The notes under the pieces are model-generated. The model was not told the DNA's origin and made no database searches. It worked only from the letters and a program-made list of their open reading frames with translations. Position numbers and translations under genes: made by a program. This document shows, piece after piece, positions 23,197 to 31,660 of a stretch of 31,663 nucleotides of DNA (the first letter of the stretch is position 1; each line of letters opens with the position of its first letter). Source of the DNA: Odoribacteraceae bacterium (GTDB lineage Bacteria; Bacteroidota; Bacteroidia; Bacteroidales; Marinifilaceae); assembly GCA_031267995.1 (NCBI GenBank), contig JAIRXZ010000107.1, forward strand, positions 1 to 31,663. The letters run 5' to 3'.

Positions 23197-23969
23197 AGTC
23201 CGCTGGCAAGGATTTGGGCGACGTGGATGAAGCGCGCGGGGAGTTTTTCGCGCCGGGCGATGCCCTGCATGTGCATGAGGCAGGAGCTGTCGGCGCCCGT
23301 GATGTACTCGGCGCCCGTGGCAAGGTGACGCCGAACTTTTTCCCTCCCCATGCAGGCGGAAACGGCGGGAACTTCCACGGCGAACATGCCGCCGAAGCCA
23401 CAACACTCATCGGGGCGCTCCGGCTCCGTGATGTCGATGCCGCGGACGAGCGCGAGGAGGGCGGCGATTTTAGAGTAACGGGGGATGTTCAACTCGCTGG
23501 CCGACGAGAGGCGCAACTCGCGGACGCCGTGGCAGCTGTTGTGGATGCTGACGCGATGGGGAAAGACGCCGGGGAGGGCGGTGACGCGAAGGACGTCGTG
23601 GAGAAACTCGCAGAGGTCAACGATTTTCTCGTGCGTGTGGCAGGGGTGTTCGTCTTCGGTTTGATTTTTGGCTCTGCTCCCGGTGTCGCCCCCGGCGAGG
23701 ATGGCGGGGTGATGGATCCTGATGAACGCCGCGCAGCTGGCCGACGGGGTGACAACGCGTTCGTACGGGGCGAAGAGGGCGTCCAGCCGACGCGCCAGCG
23801 GGAGCGCCGAGGTTTCAAAGCCGGCGTTGGCCATCGGTTGACCGCAACAAGTTTGTGGGAGTGGATAGTCAATATCCACTCCCAGGTGTTCCAGTAGCTT
23901 GAAGGTGGCGATGCCCACCTCCGGGTACGCGGCGTTGATGTAGCAGGGGATGAATAGTCCCACCCGCAT
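23193..23969 (-). CDS. lutA: LutA/YkgE-family subunit of the L-lactate oxidation complex
   Basis: A 258-aa protein made of two cysteine-rich CCG domains. The first has Cys9, CCGQP (41-45) and Cys79; the second has SCHG (145-148), CCGFGG (189-194) and Cys230. CCG domains of this type bind Fe-S clusters in lactate utilisation enzymes and heterodisulfide reductases. The start at 23969 lies 1 nt after the aldA stop (TAA C ATG on the minus strand) and the end overlaps lutB by 4 bp, so the operon is tightly coupled. Confidence 0.94.
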   Translation of the reverse strand: MRVGLFIPCYINAAYPEVGIATFKLLEHLGVDIDYPLPQTCCGQPMANAGFETSALPLARRLDALFAPYERVVTPSASCAAFIRIHHPAILAGGDTGSRAKNQTEDEHPCHTHEKIVDLCEFLHDVLRVTALPGVFPHRVSIHNSCHGVRELRLSSASELNIPRYSKIAALLALVRGIDITEPERPDECCGFGGMFAVEVPAVSACMGREKVRRHLATGAEYITGADSSCLMHMQGIARREKLPARFIHVAQILASGL

Positions 23970-23970
23970 G

Positions 23971-25407
23971 TTAACCGCGCGTTTCGAGGTACACGACGTG
24001 GGTCTGGAGGTACTCTTCCAGCCCGTGTTTGCCGTCGGCGCCGCCGATGCCGGACTTTCTCCAGCCGGCGTGGAAGCCCTGCATGGCTTCAAAGTTTTCG
24101 CGGTTGACGTAGGTTTCACCGAACTTGAGGGCGCGCACGAGCTTGAAGGCGGTGTCCAGATCGCGGGTGTAGACGGAGGAGGTGAGGCCGTACTCGCAGT
24201 CGTTGGCGTTGGCGATGGCATCGTCGATGTCCGTGAATTCAACAATGGGGAGAACGGGGCCGAAGGTCTCTTCCTGGATGATATCCATCTGCTGCGTGCA
24301 GTTGGCGAGGACGGTAGGCTCGAAGAAGTAGCCCTTCGCGCCGGAACGATGACCGCCGCAGAGGAGCGTGGCGCCCTGGCGGATGGCCTTGGCGACCTTT
24401 TCTTCAACGGCCTTGAGGGCGTTGGCCTCGACGAGGGGGCCCATGTCGATGTCATCCGTCTGGGAGGGGTCGCCCCACTTCACGGCTTTCATGGCTTCCA
24501 CCACCTTTTCCGTGAAGGCTTGCTTGATGTCGGCGTGCACGTAGACGCGCTCGCAGCAGTTGCATACCTGGCCGGTGTTAATGACCCGCGAGGCAACGAT
24601 GGACTTGACGGCGAGTTCAATATCAGCATCCGGCATGACAATGGCCGGGGCTTTGCCACCCAGTTCGAGGGATACCTTGGTGACATTGGGGGCGGCGGCC
24701 GCCATGGTCTGGACGCCCGCGGCAACGCTACCGGTGAGGCTAACCATGCCCACCTTGGGGTTGGAGGCCAGCTCCTGACCGATGACCGATCCCCTGCCGT
24801 TGACAATGTTAAAGACGCCTTTCGGCAAACCAGCCTCGTCCGCGATTTGCGCGAAGACGTAAGCGTTTTCGGGCGTGATCTGGCTGGGTTTAATCACGAT
24901 GGTGTTTCCGGCAACCAGCGCGGGCGCCGCTTTCCTGGCGATGAGGAAGAAAGGAAAATTCCAGGGAAGGATGCCGGTGGTGACGCCGATGGCCTTTTTA
25001 AAGAGGAAGATACTCTCGTTCGGGCGGTCGCTGGGAATAATTTCGCCCTCGTAGCGCCGCGCCCAGCCGGCCATGTACTCGAGATAGTCGGCGGTGAAAA
25101 GCACCTCCACGTTGGCGAGTCCGCGCGTTTTGCCTCCTTCGCGGATAATGATGTCTGTCAGCTCTTTTTCGCGGCGACGGATGCCGTCAGCGATCTTCGG
25201 GAGGTAGGCGGCGCGCTGCACGGGTGGGAGCTTTTCCCAGGCTCCCTGCGCTTTCGCGGCGGCGTCGATGGCTTGCCTGGCATCCTCGGCGGTGCCGTCG
25301 GGCATGCGAGAAATCACCTCCTCCGTGGCAGGATTTAACACGTCAATCCAGGAACCACCGCGGTTCTCGACGAATTGACCATTCACGTACATCTTCAGTT
25401 CTTTCAT
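23971..25407 (-). CDS. aldA: Lactaldehyde/glycolaldehyde dehydrogenase
   Basis: A 478-aa NAD-dependent aldehyde dehydrogenase very close to Escherichia coli AldA along its whole length. Shared blocks include WIDVLNPATE, FTADYLEYM, GVTTGILPWNFPFFLIARK and SRVINTGQVCNC, and ENFEAMQGFHAGWRKSGIGG near the C-terminus. Catalytic residues are Asn150, Lys173, Glu248 (LELGG) and Cys282. AldA oxidises L-lactaldehyde, made from fucose or rhamnose, to L-lactate, and also glycolaldehyde to glycolate. Placement directly before lutABC means its product is the substrate of the next three gene products. First gene of the operon, with its own probable promoter near 25454. Confidence 0.95.
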   Translation of the reverse strand: MKELKMYVNGQFVENRGGSWIDVLNPATEEVISRMPDGTAEDARQAIDAAAKAQGAWEKLPPVQRAAYLPKIADGIRRREKELTDIIIREGGKTRGLANVEVLFTADYLEYMAGWARRYEGEIIPSDRPNESIFLFKKAIGVTTGILPWNFPFFLIARKAAPALVAGNTIVIKPSQITPENAYVFAQIADEAGLPKGVFNIVNGRGSVIGQELASNPKVGMVSLTGSVAAGVQTMAAAAPNVTKVSLELGGKAPAIVMPDADIELAVKSIVASRVINTGQVCNCCERVYVHADIKQAFTEKVVEAMKAVKWGDPSQTDDIDMGPLVEANALKAVEEKVAKAIRQGATLLCGGHRSGAKGYFFEPTVLANCTQQMDIIQEETFGPVLPIVEFTDIDDAIANANDCEYGLTSSVYTRDLDTAFKLVRALKFGETYVNRENFEAMQGFHAGWRKSGIGGADGKHGLEEYLQTHVVYLETRG

Positions 25408-25453
25408 GACAATCAGGGTTTAAGTTTATGTATAGAGGTTTCTAAAATTTTCC

Positions 25454-25461
25454 CGAAGCTA
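25454..25461 (-). promoter_or_regulatory. Possible -7 box for aldA-lutABC
   Basis: On the minus strand this reads TAGCTTCG, one base from TAnnTTTG, 46 nt before the aldA ATG and after an AT-rich stretch. No clear -33 box. Given only as a candidate. Confidence 0.3.
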
Positions 25462-25521
25462 TATAAAAAAAGCGTGGCGCGACGACTCGCGGGGGGAAAA
25501 AGAGCATTTCCCGGAGTAATT

Positions 25522-25566
25522 TACAAAAATCAAACGCCCGCGACCAGGGTTTTGGCACGCGGGCGT
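25522..25566 (-). terminator. Intrinsic terminator after asd
   Basis: On the minus strand ACGCCCGCG (25566-25558) pairs with CGCGGGCGT (25542-25534) in a 9-bp GC stem and is followed by TTGATTTTTG. It begins 31 nt after the asd stop and separates asd from aldA. Confidence 0.7.
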
Positions 25567-25596
25567 GTGACGAGGTTTGTCGCGAAGATGACCGTG

Positions 25597-26595
25597 TTAA
25601 TCCGTCAAAAGGCCGTTCGCGTGCAGGTACTCGGCGATTTGGATGGCGTTGGTGGCGGCGCCCTTGCGCAGGTTGTCGGAAACGACCCAAAGATTCAGGG
25701 AATTGTCGCGGGAAAAATCGCGCCGCAGCCGTCCGACGAAAACCTCGTCGCGGTCATTCGCGAGGATCGGCATCGGGTAGACGCCCCGCGCGGGATCATC
25801 CTGCAGGACGACACCGGGAGCCGCCCGGAGAATCTCCCGCACCTCGTCGAGGTCGAAATCGCGGGCAAATTCGAGATTAATACTCTCCGAATGTCCCCCC
25901 ACAACGGGAACGCGCACGGCCGTGGCGCTGACGCGGATGGAATCGTCCAGGATTTTCCGCGTCTCGTTGACGAGTTTCATCTCCTCTTTAGTATATCCGT
26001 CATCGGTAAAGACGTCGCATTGCGGCAGGCAATTGCGGTCTATCGGGTGCGGGTACGCCCGCTCGGCGATGCTGTCGTTCCCCGCCCGCTCGGCCTCCAT
26101 TTGGCGGACGGCGCGGACGCCGGTGCCGGTAATAGACTGGTAGGTGGAAACAACCACGCGGCGGATGCCGTAACGCTCGTGCAGCGGGGCAATGGCCACC
26201 AGCATCTGTATGGTAGAACAATTGGGATTGGCAATAATTTTATCCTCCCTGGTCAGCAAATGGGCGTTAATCTCCGGGATAATGAGCTTTTTGGCGGGAT
26301 CCATGCGCCAGGCGGAGGAGTTATCCACCACGGTGGTACCCGCGGCGGCGAATCGGGGCGCCCATTCGAGGGAGACGTTCCCGCCTGCCGAGAAGATGGC
26401 CACCCGCGGGCGAGCCTCCACGGCCTGTTCCATGCCGCTGATCCGGTACGTTTTCCCCTTGAATACAATCTCCTTGCCCGCGGATCGCTCGCTGGCCACC
26501 GGGATAAACTCCGTCACGGGAAAATCCCGCTCCTCCAACACCTGCAACATTTTGCGACCGACCAGGCCTGTCGCGCCTACTACTGCTACTTTCAT
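25597..26595 (-). CDS. asd: Aspartate-semialdehyde dehydrogenase
   Basis: A 332-aa enzyme that reduces aspartyl phosphate to aspartate semialdehyde with NADPH, the branch to lysine/diaminopimelate, threonine and methionine. Motifs are GATGLVG (7-13), VASERSAGK (33-41), DNSSAWRMD (91-99), catalytic Cys126 in ANPNCSTIQ, QSITGTGV (153-160) and His235 in VGGHSESINLEF. I start at MKVAVVGATG (26595); an in-frame ATG two codons upstream is also possible, and the longer open frame to 26676 crosses the promoter. It is not coupled to aldA. Confidence 0.95.
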   Translation of the reverse strand: MKVAVVGATGLVGRKMLQVLEERDFPVTEFIPVASERSAGKEIVFKGKTYRISGMEQAVEARPRVAIFSAGGNVSLEWAPRFAAAGTTVVDNSSAWRMDPAKKLIIPEINAHLLTREDKIIANPNCSTIQMLVAIAPLHERYGIRRVVVSTYQSITGTGVRAVRQMEAERAGNDSIAERAYPHPIDRNCLPQCDVFTDDGYTKEEMKLVNETRKILDDSIRVSATAVRVPVVGGHSESINLEFARDFDLDEVREILRAAPGVVLQDDPARGVYPMPILANDRDEVFVGRLRRDFSRDNSLNLWVVSDNLRKGAATNAIQIAEYLHANGLLTD

Positions 26596-26624
26596 GATCA
26601 TTACCGTTTTATTTTGTGAGTGCG

Positions 26625-26633
26625 CGAAAGTAG
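26625..26633 (-). promoter_or_regulatory. Probable -7 box of the asd promoter
   Basis: On the minus strand this reads TACTTTCGC, identical to the box before the DAHP synthase leader at 9551. It lies 30 nt before the asd ATG, giving a short A-rich leader. Confidence 0.45.
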
Positions 26634-26857
26634 CAATTTCCCCCACCCGGAAAAATATTAGGATGAATTTTGTCACCGCCGGATGCTTCTGTTAAGAAAC
26701 GGCCGGGGGAGAGATTCTCCCGGTGCGAAGGGATGTTTTTTTCGCCGCGATTGCCCCCCTCGTTTGGAAAAAGCGGGCGGGACACCCATCGCCGCGCCCC
26801 TCGTCCCGCTTGATTATCAAACCCCTGCACGGGCGAAAAAAAACACGGGGAACACCC

Positions 26858-26887
26858 TTGCCGAGCGGGAGTAATATCTACCTTTGC
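26858..26887 (+). promoter_or_regulatory. Bacteroidota-type promoter of korAB
   Basis: TTG (26858-26860), an 18-bp spacer, then TACCTTTGC (26879-26887), an exact match to the -33/-7 pattern with -7 box TAnnTTTG. Transcription would start near 26891, just before the chosen korA start at 26920. The remaining 26640-26857 holds no gene; a weak hairpin lies near 26701-26722. Confidence 0.7.
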
Positions 26888-26919
26888 GCATGTTTTTAAA
26901 CATGAAAAACGAGATAATC

Positions 26920-28761
26920 ATGAATGAAAGTATTAAAGTGATCGAGAGGAGAGATGTCGTCATCCGCTTCTCCGGGGACTCCGGGGACGGGATGCAACTG
27001 ACGGGTCAGCAATTCTCCGACGCGGCGGCGTTGTTTGGCAACGAAGTTTCCACATTCCCCGACTACCCGGCGGAGATTCGCGCCCCGCAAGGGACGGTTG
27101 GTGGCGTTTCCGGTTTCCAGGTGCACTTCGGGGACAACCCCATGAAGACGCCGGGCGACTTCGCCGACGTCCTCGTGGCCATGAACCCCGCCGCCTTGAA
27201 AGCAAACCTCCGGTGGGTCAAAAAAGGAGCCACCATCATCGTCAACAAAGACGCGTTCAACCCGAAAAATATAGAAAAAGCGGGATACACATCCAACCCC
27301 CTGGAGGATCCCGCCGCCAGCGACTACAACCTGGTGGCCACCCCCATCACCACGCTGACGGAAGAGGCGCTGAAGGACTCCGGCCTCGACCAAAAGTCAA
27401 TCGTCAAGTGCAAAAACATGTTTGCCCTGGGGATGACCCTCTGGATGTTCGACCGCACGCTGGAACACACGGAAGCCCTGCTAAACCAGAAGTTCAGCAA
27501 AAAACTAAACGTCGCGGCCGCCAACCGCAAAGTCCTCCAGGCCGGCTACAACTACGCCGGCAACGTGCACGCGCTGGCCGTCCACTTCGACGTGGGACAC
27601 GCCATCATCGAGCCGGGACGCTACCGCACCATCACCGGCAACAAAGCCACCGCCTGGGGACTCATCGCCGCCGCCGAAAAAGCAGGCCTCCCCCTCTTTT
27701 GCGGATCCTACCCCATCACCCCCGCCACGGACATCCTCCAGGAACTCGCCCTGCACCGCGAACTCGGCGTCAAAACCTACCAGGCCGAGGACGAAATCGC
27801 CGGCATCTGCACCTCCATCGGCGCCAGCTACGCCGGAAGCCTCGCCGCCACCACCACCTCGGGCCCCGGCCTGGCGCTAAAAAGCGAAGCCGCCGGACTC
27901 GCCGTGATGGCAGAACTCCCCCTCGTCATCGTCGACGTCCAGCGCGGCGGCCCGTCCACCGGACTGCCCACGAAAACGGAACAATCCGACCTCCTCCAGG
28001 CGCTCCACGGGCGCAACGGCGAATCCCCCATGCCCGTCATCGCCGCCAGCACCCCCGGCGACTGCTTCTACGCCGCCTTCCAAGCCGCCAAAATCGCCGT
28101 GGAACACATGACACCCGTCATCCTCCTCACCGACGGATTCCTCGGCAACGGCGCGCAATCCTGGAAAATCCCCGCCATGAAAGACATGCCCCCCATCCAC
28201 CCCCGCGTCGCCACCGCCGGCGAGGACTACAAACCATACGCCCGCGACCCCCAAACCCTCGCCCGCACCTGGGCGCTCCCCGGCACCCCTGGACTGGAAC
28301 ACCGCATCGGCGGACTTGAAAAAGTAAACATCACCGGCGAAATCAGCTACGTCCCCGAAAACCACCAGGTGATGACAGAACTGCGACAAGCAAAAATCGA
28401 CCGCATCGCCGCCGTCATCCCCCCCCAGCGCGTCATCGGCAGCCCCGAAGGCACCCTCCTCGTGGTCGGCTGGGGCGGCACCTACGGCCACCTCCACACC
28501 GCCGTCGAAGAACTGCGCGCCGAAGGCAAATCGGTCAGCCTCGCGCACTTCACCCACATCAACCCGCTGCCGGCCAACACGGGAGAAATCTTCTCCCGCT
28601 TCGAAAAAATCCTCGTCTGCGAGCTAAACCTCGGCCAATTCGCCCACCACCTCCGCGGCATCCTCCCCCGCTTCCACTACCAGCAGTACAACAAAGTCGC
28701 CGGCCTCCCCTTCACCGTCGTCGAGTTAAAAGAAACAATAACAGAGATCTTAACCAAATAA
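26920..28761 (+). CDS. korA: 2-oxoacid:ferredoxin oxidoreductase alpha subunit (gamma-alpha fusion), probably 2-oxoglutarate
   Basis: A 613-aa subunit of a TPP and Fe-S enzyme that oxidatively decarboxylates a 2-oxoacid to an acyl-CoA while reducing ferredoxin. The N-terminal gamma domain (about 10-195) carries VVIRFSGDSGDGMQLTGQQF and TFPDYPAEIRAPQGT; the alpha domain (about 215-613) carries FCGSYPITPATDILQEL, AEDEIAGICTSIGASYAG, TTTSGPGLALKSEAAGLAV and QRGGPSTGLPTKTEQSDLLQ. I start at MNESIK (26920), which matches family N-termini; upstream in-frame starts at 26902 (ATG) and 26884 (TTG) are less likely because the latter lies inside the promoter box. korB follows after 3 nt. Confidence 0.92.
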   Translation: MNESIKVIERRDVVIRFSGDSGDGMQLTGQQFSDAAALFGNEVSTFPDYPAEIRAPQGTVGGVSGFQVHFGDNPMKTPGDFADVLVAMNPAALKANLRWVKKGATIIVNKDAFNPKNIEKAGYTSNPLEDPAASDYNLVATPITTLTEEALKDSGLDQKSIVKCKNMFALGMTLWMFDRTLEHTEALLNQKFSKKLNVAAANRKVLQAGYNYAGNVHALAVHFDVGHAIIEPGRYRTITGNKATAWGLIAAAEKAGLPLFCGSYPITPATDILQELALHRELGVKTYQAEDEIAGICTSIGASYAGSLAATTTSGPGLALKSEAAGLAVMAELPLVIVDVQRGGPSTGLPTKTEQSDLLQALHGRNGESPMPVIAASTPGDCFYAAFQAAKIAVEHMTPVILLTDGFLGNGAQSWKIPAMKDMPPIHPRVATAGEDYKPYARDPQTLARTWALPGTPGLEHRIGGLEKVNITGEISYVPENHQVMTELRQAKIDRIAAVIPPQRVIGSPEGTLLVVGWGGTYGHLHTAVEELRAEGKSVSLAHFTHINPLPANTGEIFSRFEKILVCELNLGQFAHHLRGILPRFHYQQYNKVAGLPFTVVELKETITEILTK

Positions 28762-28764
28762 ACC

Positions 28765-29775
28765 ATGGAAAACTACACGGCAAAAGACTTCAAGAGCGAC
28801 CAGGAAATCCGCTGGTGTCCCGGCTGCGGCGACCACGGCATCATCAACTCCGTCCAAAAAGCGATGGCCGACCTCGGCTACCCCCGCGAAACCTGGGCGG
28901 TCATCTCCGGCATCGGCTGCTCCTCCCGCCTCCCCTACTACATGAACTGCTACGGCTTCCACACCATCCACGGCCGCGCCGCCGCCATCGCCGCCGGCGC
29001 CAAGAGCGCCAACCCGCGCCTCAACGTCCTCCAAATCTCCGGCGACGGCGACGCCCTCGCCATCGGCGGCAACCACTTCATCCACGCCATCCGCAGGAAC
29101 ATCGACATCACCATGATGGTCTTCAACAACGAAATATACGGCCTCACCAAGGGACAATACTCCCCCACCACCAAGCTCGGAACCAAAACCAAAACCTCCC
29201 CCTACGGCACCATCGAAATGCCCTTCAACCCCGGCGAACTCGTCATCGGCGCCCAGGGACGCTTTTTCGCCCGCTCGATAGACACCAGCGTGCAGCTCAC
29301 CGCCGAGGTCACCAAGGAAGCCGTCCTCCACCGGGGCACGGCCGTCGTGGAAGTCCTCCAAAACTGCGTGATCTTCGCCGACGGCGTCCACGCCGCCATC
29401 ACGGACAAGGAGTACCGCGAGGATCGCCAGCTCGTCCTCAAGCACGGCCAGCCGATGATTTTTGGCAAAAACGGGCAGAAGGGTCTCGTCGTCGACCGCA
29501 CGGGCAAGCTCCAAGTCGTCGAAATCGGCAAGGACGGCATCACCGCCGCCGACCTGTTGGTACACGATGCCCGTTGCGAAAACCCGTCGATGCACTGGAT
29601 GCTGGTACACATGAAGGCACCCGAATTTCCCGTCGCCCTTGGTGTCATCCGCGACGTGGAGGGACGCACCTACGACCAAGCCCTGGAGGAGCAAATCGCC
29701 AGCGTCAAGGCCACCTCCCCCATCCACAACGCCGACGACCTCCTCAACAGCGGCGATACCTGGGAGGTGAAGTAA
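28765..29775 (+). CDS. korB: 2-oxoacid:ferredoxin oxidoreductase beta subunit, probably 2-oxoglutarate
   Basis: A 336-aa TPP-binding partner of KorA. Cys18 and Cys21 in WCPGCGDH, with Cys52 in GIGCSS, are probable [4Fe-4S] ligands; GDGDALAIGGNHF (93-105) and NNEIYGLTKGQYSPTT (121-136) form the TPP/Mg site. The two-subunit form with QYSPTT is typical of 2-oxoglutarate enzymes, but pyruvate or branched-chain 2-oxoacids cannot be excluded. It closes the korAB operon. No terminator is seen; its stop runs straight into a glycosyltransferase remnant. Confidence 0.92.
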   Translation: MENYTAKDFKSDQEIRWCPGCGDHGIINSVQKAMADLGYPRETWAVISGIGCSSRLPYYMNCYGFHTIHGRAAAIAAGAKSANPRLNVLQISGDGDALAIGGNHFIHAIRRNIDITMMVFNNEIYGLTKGQYSPTTKLGTKTKTSPYGTIEMPFNPGELVIGAQGRFFARSIDTSVQLTAEVTKEAVLHRGTAVVEVLQNCVIFADGVHAAITDKEYREDRQLVLKHGQPMIFGKNGQKGLVVDRTGKLQVVEIGKDGITAADLLVHDARCENPSMHWMLVHMKAPEFPVALGVIRDVEGRTYDQALEEQIASVKATSPIHNADDLLNSGDTWEVK

Positions 29776-29996
29776 CGCTCCCCGCCGCCGGCCTCTTCGG
29801 TACCCCCGGCATCGCCCTCATGGGGCCAACCGCCTTCGGCTTCCCCACCGGCCGCCACCTCCGCGTCGTCGAGGTCGGCCGCCCCTGCACCAAGGACGGC
29901 CGTGGCAAATGCCGCCAACTGCGCACGTGCATGGAGGAGATCAGTCCCGACGCCGTCGCCGATTGCCTCTGCGCCATGCTGGAGGATAAGGGATGA
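29776..29996 (+). pseudogene. C-terminal remnant of a glycosyltransferase family 9 (heptosyltransferase-like) gene
   Basis: Directly after the korB stop, the +1-shifted frame reads LPAAGLFGTPGIALMGPTAF, later VVEVGRPCTKDGRGKCRQLR and TCMEEISPDAVADCLCAML, then a stop at 29994-29996. This matches the C-terminal pattern of GT9 enzymes: A..GTP.IALMGPT, a Cys pair, then CM..I.P..V. Only about 70 residues are present, with no start and no donor-domain N-terminus, because upstream the frame is the shadow of korB. It is probably the stump left when DNA was deleted or korAB was inserted. Assignment is by motif recognition only. Confidence 0.55.
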
Positions 29997-30000
29997 CCAT

Positions 30001-30451
30001 CGCCCCGCGTGCACCCCGATATAATATTGGTAAAACTGTAGGGGCGAATAATCATTCGCCCTCACCGCCTGTAAAGCAAACACGTCGCGGGCGCGCACGT
30101 GGGGAAGGGCGAATAATTATTCGCCCCTACGGCATGACATCCCCGTGCATGCCATCCCGTTGGGACGAATGCTGTAGGGGCGCACCTGCGTGTGCGCCCT
30201 TCCCCGCATGTGCATCTCGATATAATATTGGTGGACACGTACGCGTCATCGCGGGCGACCGCGAGGGTCGCCCCTACAACATTCTCCGGAAAATTGTGTA
30301 GAGACGTAGCATGATTTCCGTTTCCTGAGACGTCGCACGCTACGTCTCTACAGAGGTCTTCCAACCCATCCGTACAATAGAGGTCGTCCAATCCATATCC
30401 GTACATCAGTAGAGACGTGGCGTGCTACGTCTCAGGTACCGGGAAGCCTTT
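30001..30451. repeat. REP/MITE-like hairpin cluster 3
   Basis: Full-length type A elements lie at 30038-30130 and 30174-30277. The first shares its internal spacer (CTCACCGCCTGTAAAGCAAA) in inverted orientation with the element at 1316-1409. The second matches the element at 1075-1172 in inverted orientation over its whole length, including ACGTACGCGTCATCGCGGGC. Type B palindromes lie at 30298-30351 (a pair with an internal deletion relative to 1538-1609) and 30409-30433. No gene is supported. Confidence 0.8.
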
Positions 30452-30472
30452 TCTCGTACATGGCGGTTACCA

Positions 30473-30533
30473 CAAAAAAAGCTCCCCCGGTAAAATCCTT
30501 GTTGCCGTCGCGGATTCAAGGATCGGGGGAGCG
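30473..30533 (-). terminator. Terminator-like hairpin on the minus strand
   Basis: On the minus strand GCTCCCCCG (from 30532) pairs with CGGGGGAGC (ending at 30481), with an inner CCTTG/CAAGG pairing, and is followed by seven T. It lies about 290 bp beyond the stop of the 30824 gene and would end its transcript. The remainder of 30534-30685 shows nothing. Confidence 0.6.
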
Positions 30534-30685
30534 GGTTCACTTACAGAGCGGATGCTGTATAGTGACCGTCGATTTAAGAATGAACGTCTAAATTAACAGT
30601 AACCATGAAAGTAAAGATCTTTTGGCGTTGTTTGCCCGCCGGGGGAGCGACGGCTAACCGACGGCGAGGTTGATTAGGACGTTCA

Positions 30686-30941
30686 GGGGGGAGGGGCTAA
30701 TTGTTTGTCGAGGAGGTTTCCCGGTTGGCTTTCGCCGCCGCGTGTTCGGCCTCTAACTGTTCAACCTCACGGCGGTGCTGCTCGATGGCGCGGAGGCGCT
30801 CCTCGAAGTCGTCGGGGGAGGGGCTAATTGTTTGTCGAGGAGGTTTCCCTGTTGGCTTTTGTTGCCTCGTGGTCGGCCTCTAACTGTTCAACCTCACGGC
30901 GGTGCTGCTCGATGGCGCGGAGGCGCTCCTCGAAGTCGTCG
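30686..30941. repeat. Tandem duplication (127-bp unit) of the 3' end of the 30824 gene
   Basis: 30686-30814 and 30813-30941 are near-identical with an offset of 127 bp. The right copy is the last about 39 codons of the minus-strand gene plus its stop; the left copy lies beyond that stop. Read in its own frame, the left copy would still encode the coiled-coil tail, with EHAAAKANRE in place of DHEATKANRE, followed by the same stop. Because 127 is not a multiple of 3, the copies are in different frames. Confidence 0.85.
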
Positions 30942-31660
30942 TGGTGCTGCTGGTCGTGGATGGCGGCCAGATCCTCGGTGGTCAGGGGCATGGAGAAGGT
31001 AGGTTCGTTGCCGAAGTGGGTTTCGTCGTCCACGTGCTTCAGGAACGAAGCCTTGATCATGAACTGCTTCCCGCGGGAGTCCCCCGGCATGATGATCTCG
31101 TTGTGCAGGCGAGTGGTCATCTGCCGGTACACCTCGTTGCCGGCAGCGTCCTTGATGACGATGACGGCCATGTGGACGTCGGTAGGCCACCCGCTGGTGA
31201 TCAGGGCGGCGTTTTCGGCGTACGACTTGTCGACAACGGCGACTATCGTTTTATCGTCGTTCACGCGCACCTTCACTTGCGCCAGGGCGAGGGTTTCGCC
31301 GGTTCGTTCGCGACGCCCGCCGCGCTCGCCCGCCAGCAGGAAGCCGAGCGAGTGCAAGTTCTCGAGGGTCATGACGCCATCGGCGAATTGCCCGTAAGCC
31401 CAGTTCCTTACCGTCAGCAGGAAGTACCCGACGGTGGATTTGAGCAGCGCGTTTCGCTGTTCGCGCAGGTCGGCGGAGGCGGCCGTTGTCCGGCAGATTT
31501 TTACCAGCTCGGCCAGTTTCGTTCGCGCGTCCGTGATGTAGGTGACGATGGCTTGCGGTACCGGCCATTTTTCGCGGTTGCCCAGGAGTATGTCCGTGTC
31601 GCGGTCGATGTTATCGAACTGTTCGATGATGGTCCCGTGCCATTTTTTGAACATCGCCAT
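30824..31660 (-). CDS. Unrecognised protein with C-terminal coiled coil (278 aa, start near window edge)
   Basis: I do not recognise a family. There is no signal peptide or membrane helix, so it is probably cytoplasmic. Residues 1-115 look helical (KKWHGTIIEQFDNIDRDTDI, DARTKLAELVKICRTT, LREQRNALLKSTVGYFLLTV). Residues 125-215 look beta-rich (ALAQVKVRVNDDKTIVAVVD, HMAVIVIKDAAGNEVYRQMT). Residues about 238-270 (DDFEERLRAIEQHRREVEQL) form a charged coiled coil. The first ATG is 3 bp inside the window edge, so the true start may lie further upstream. Its 3' end is tandemly duplicated, and a terminator lies downstream at 30473-30533. Confidence 0.7.
   Translation of the reverse strand: MAMFKKWHGTIIEQFDNIDRDTDILLGNREKWPVPQAIVTYITDARTKLAELVKICRTTAASADLREQRNALLKSTVGYFLLTVRNWAYGQFADGVMTLENLHSLGFLLAGERGGRRERTGETLALAQVKVRVNDDKTIVAVVDKSYAENAALITSGWPTDVHMAVIVIKDAAGNEVYRQMTTRLHNEIIMPGDSRGKQFMIKASFLKHVDDETHFGNEPTFSMPLTTEDLAAIHDQQHHDDFEERLRAIEQHRREVEQLEADHEATKANRETSSTNN

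Noticed and set aside
28815..29775. Plus-strand frame in korB leading into the glycosyltransferase remnant
   Set aside because: Within korB it is His/Arg/Pro-rich shadow; only the part after 29776 looks like protein.
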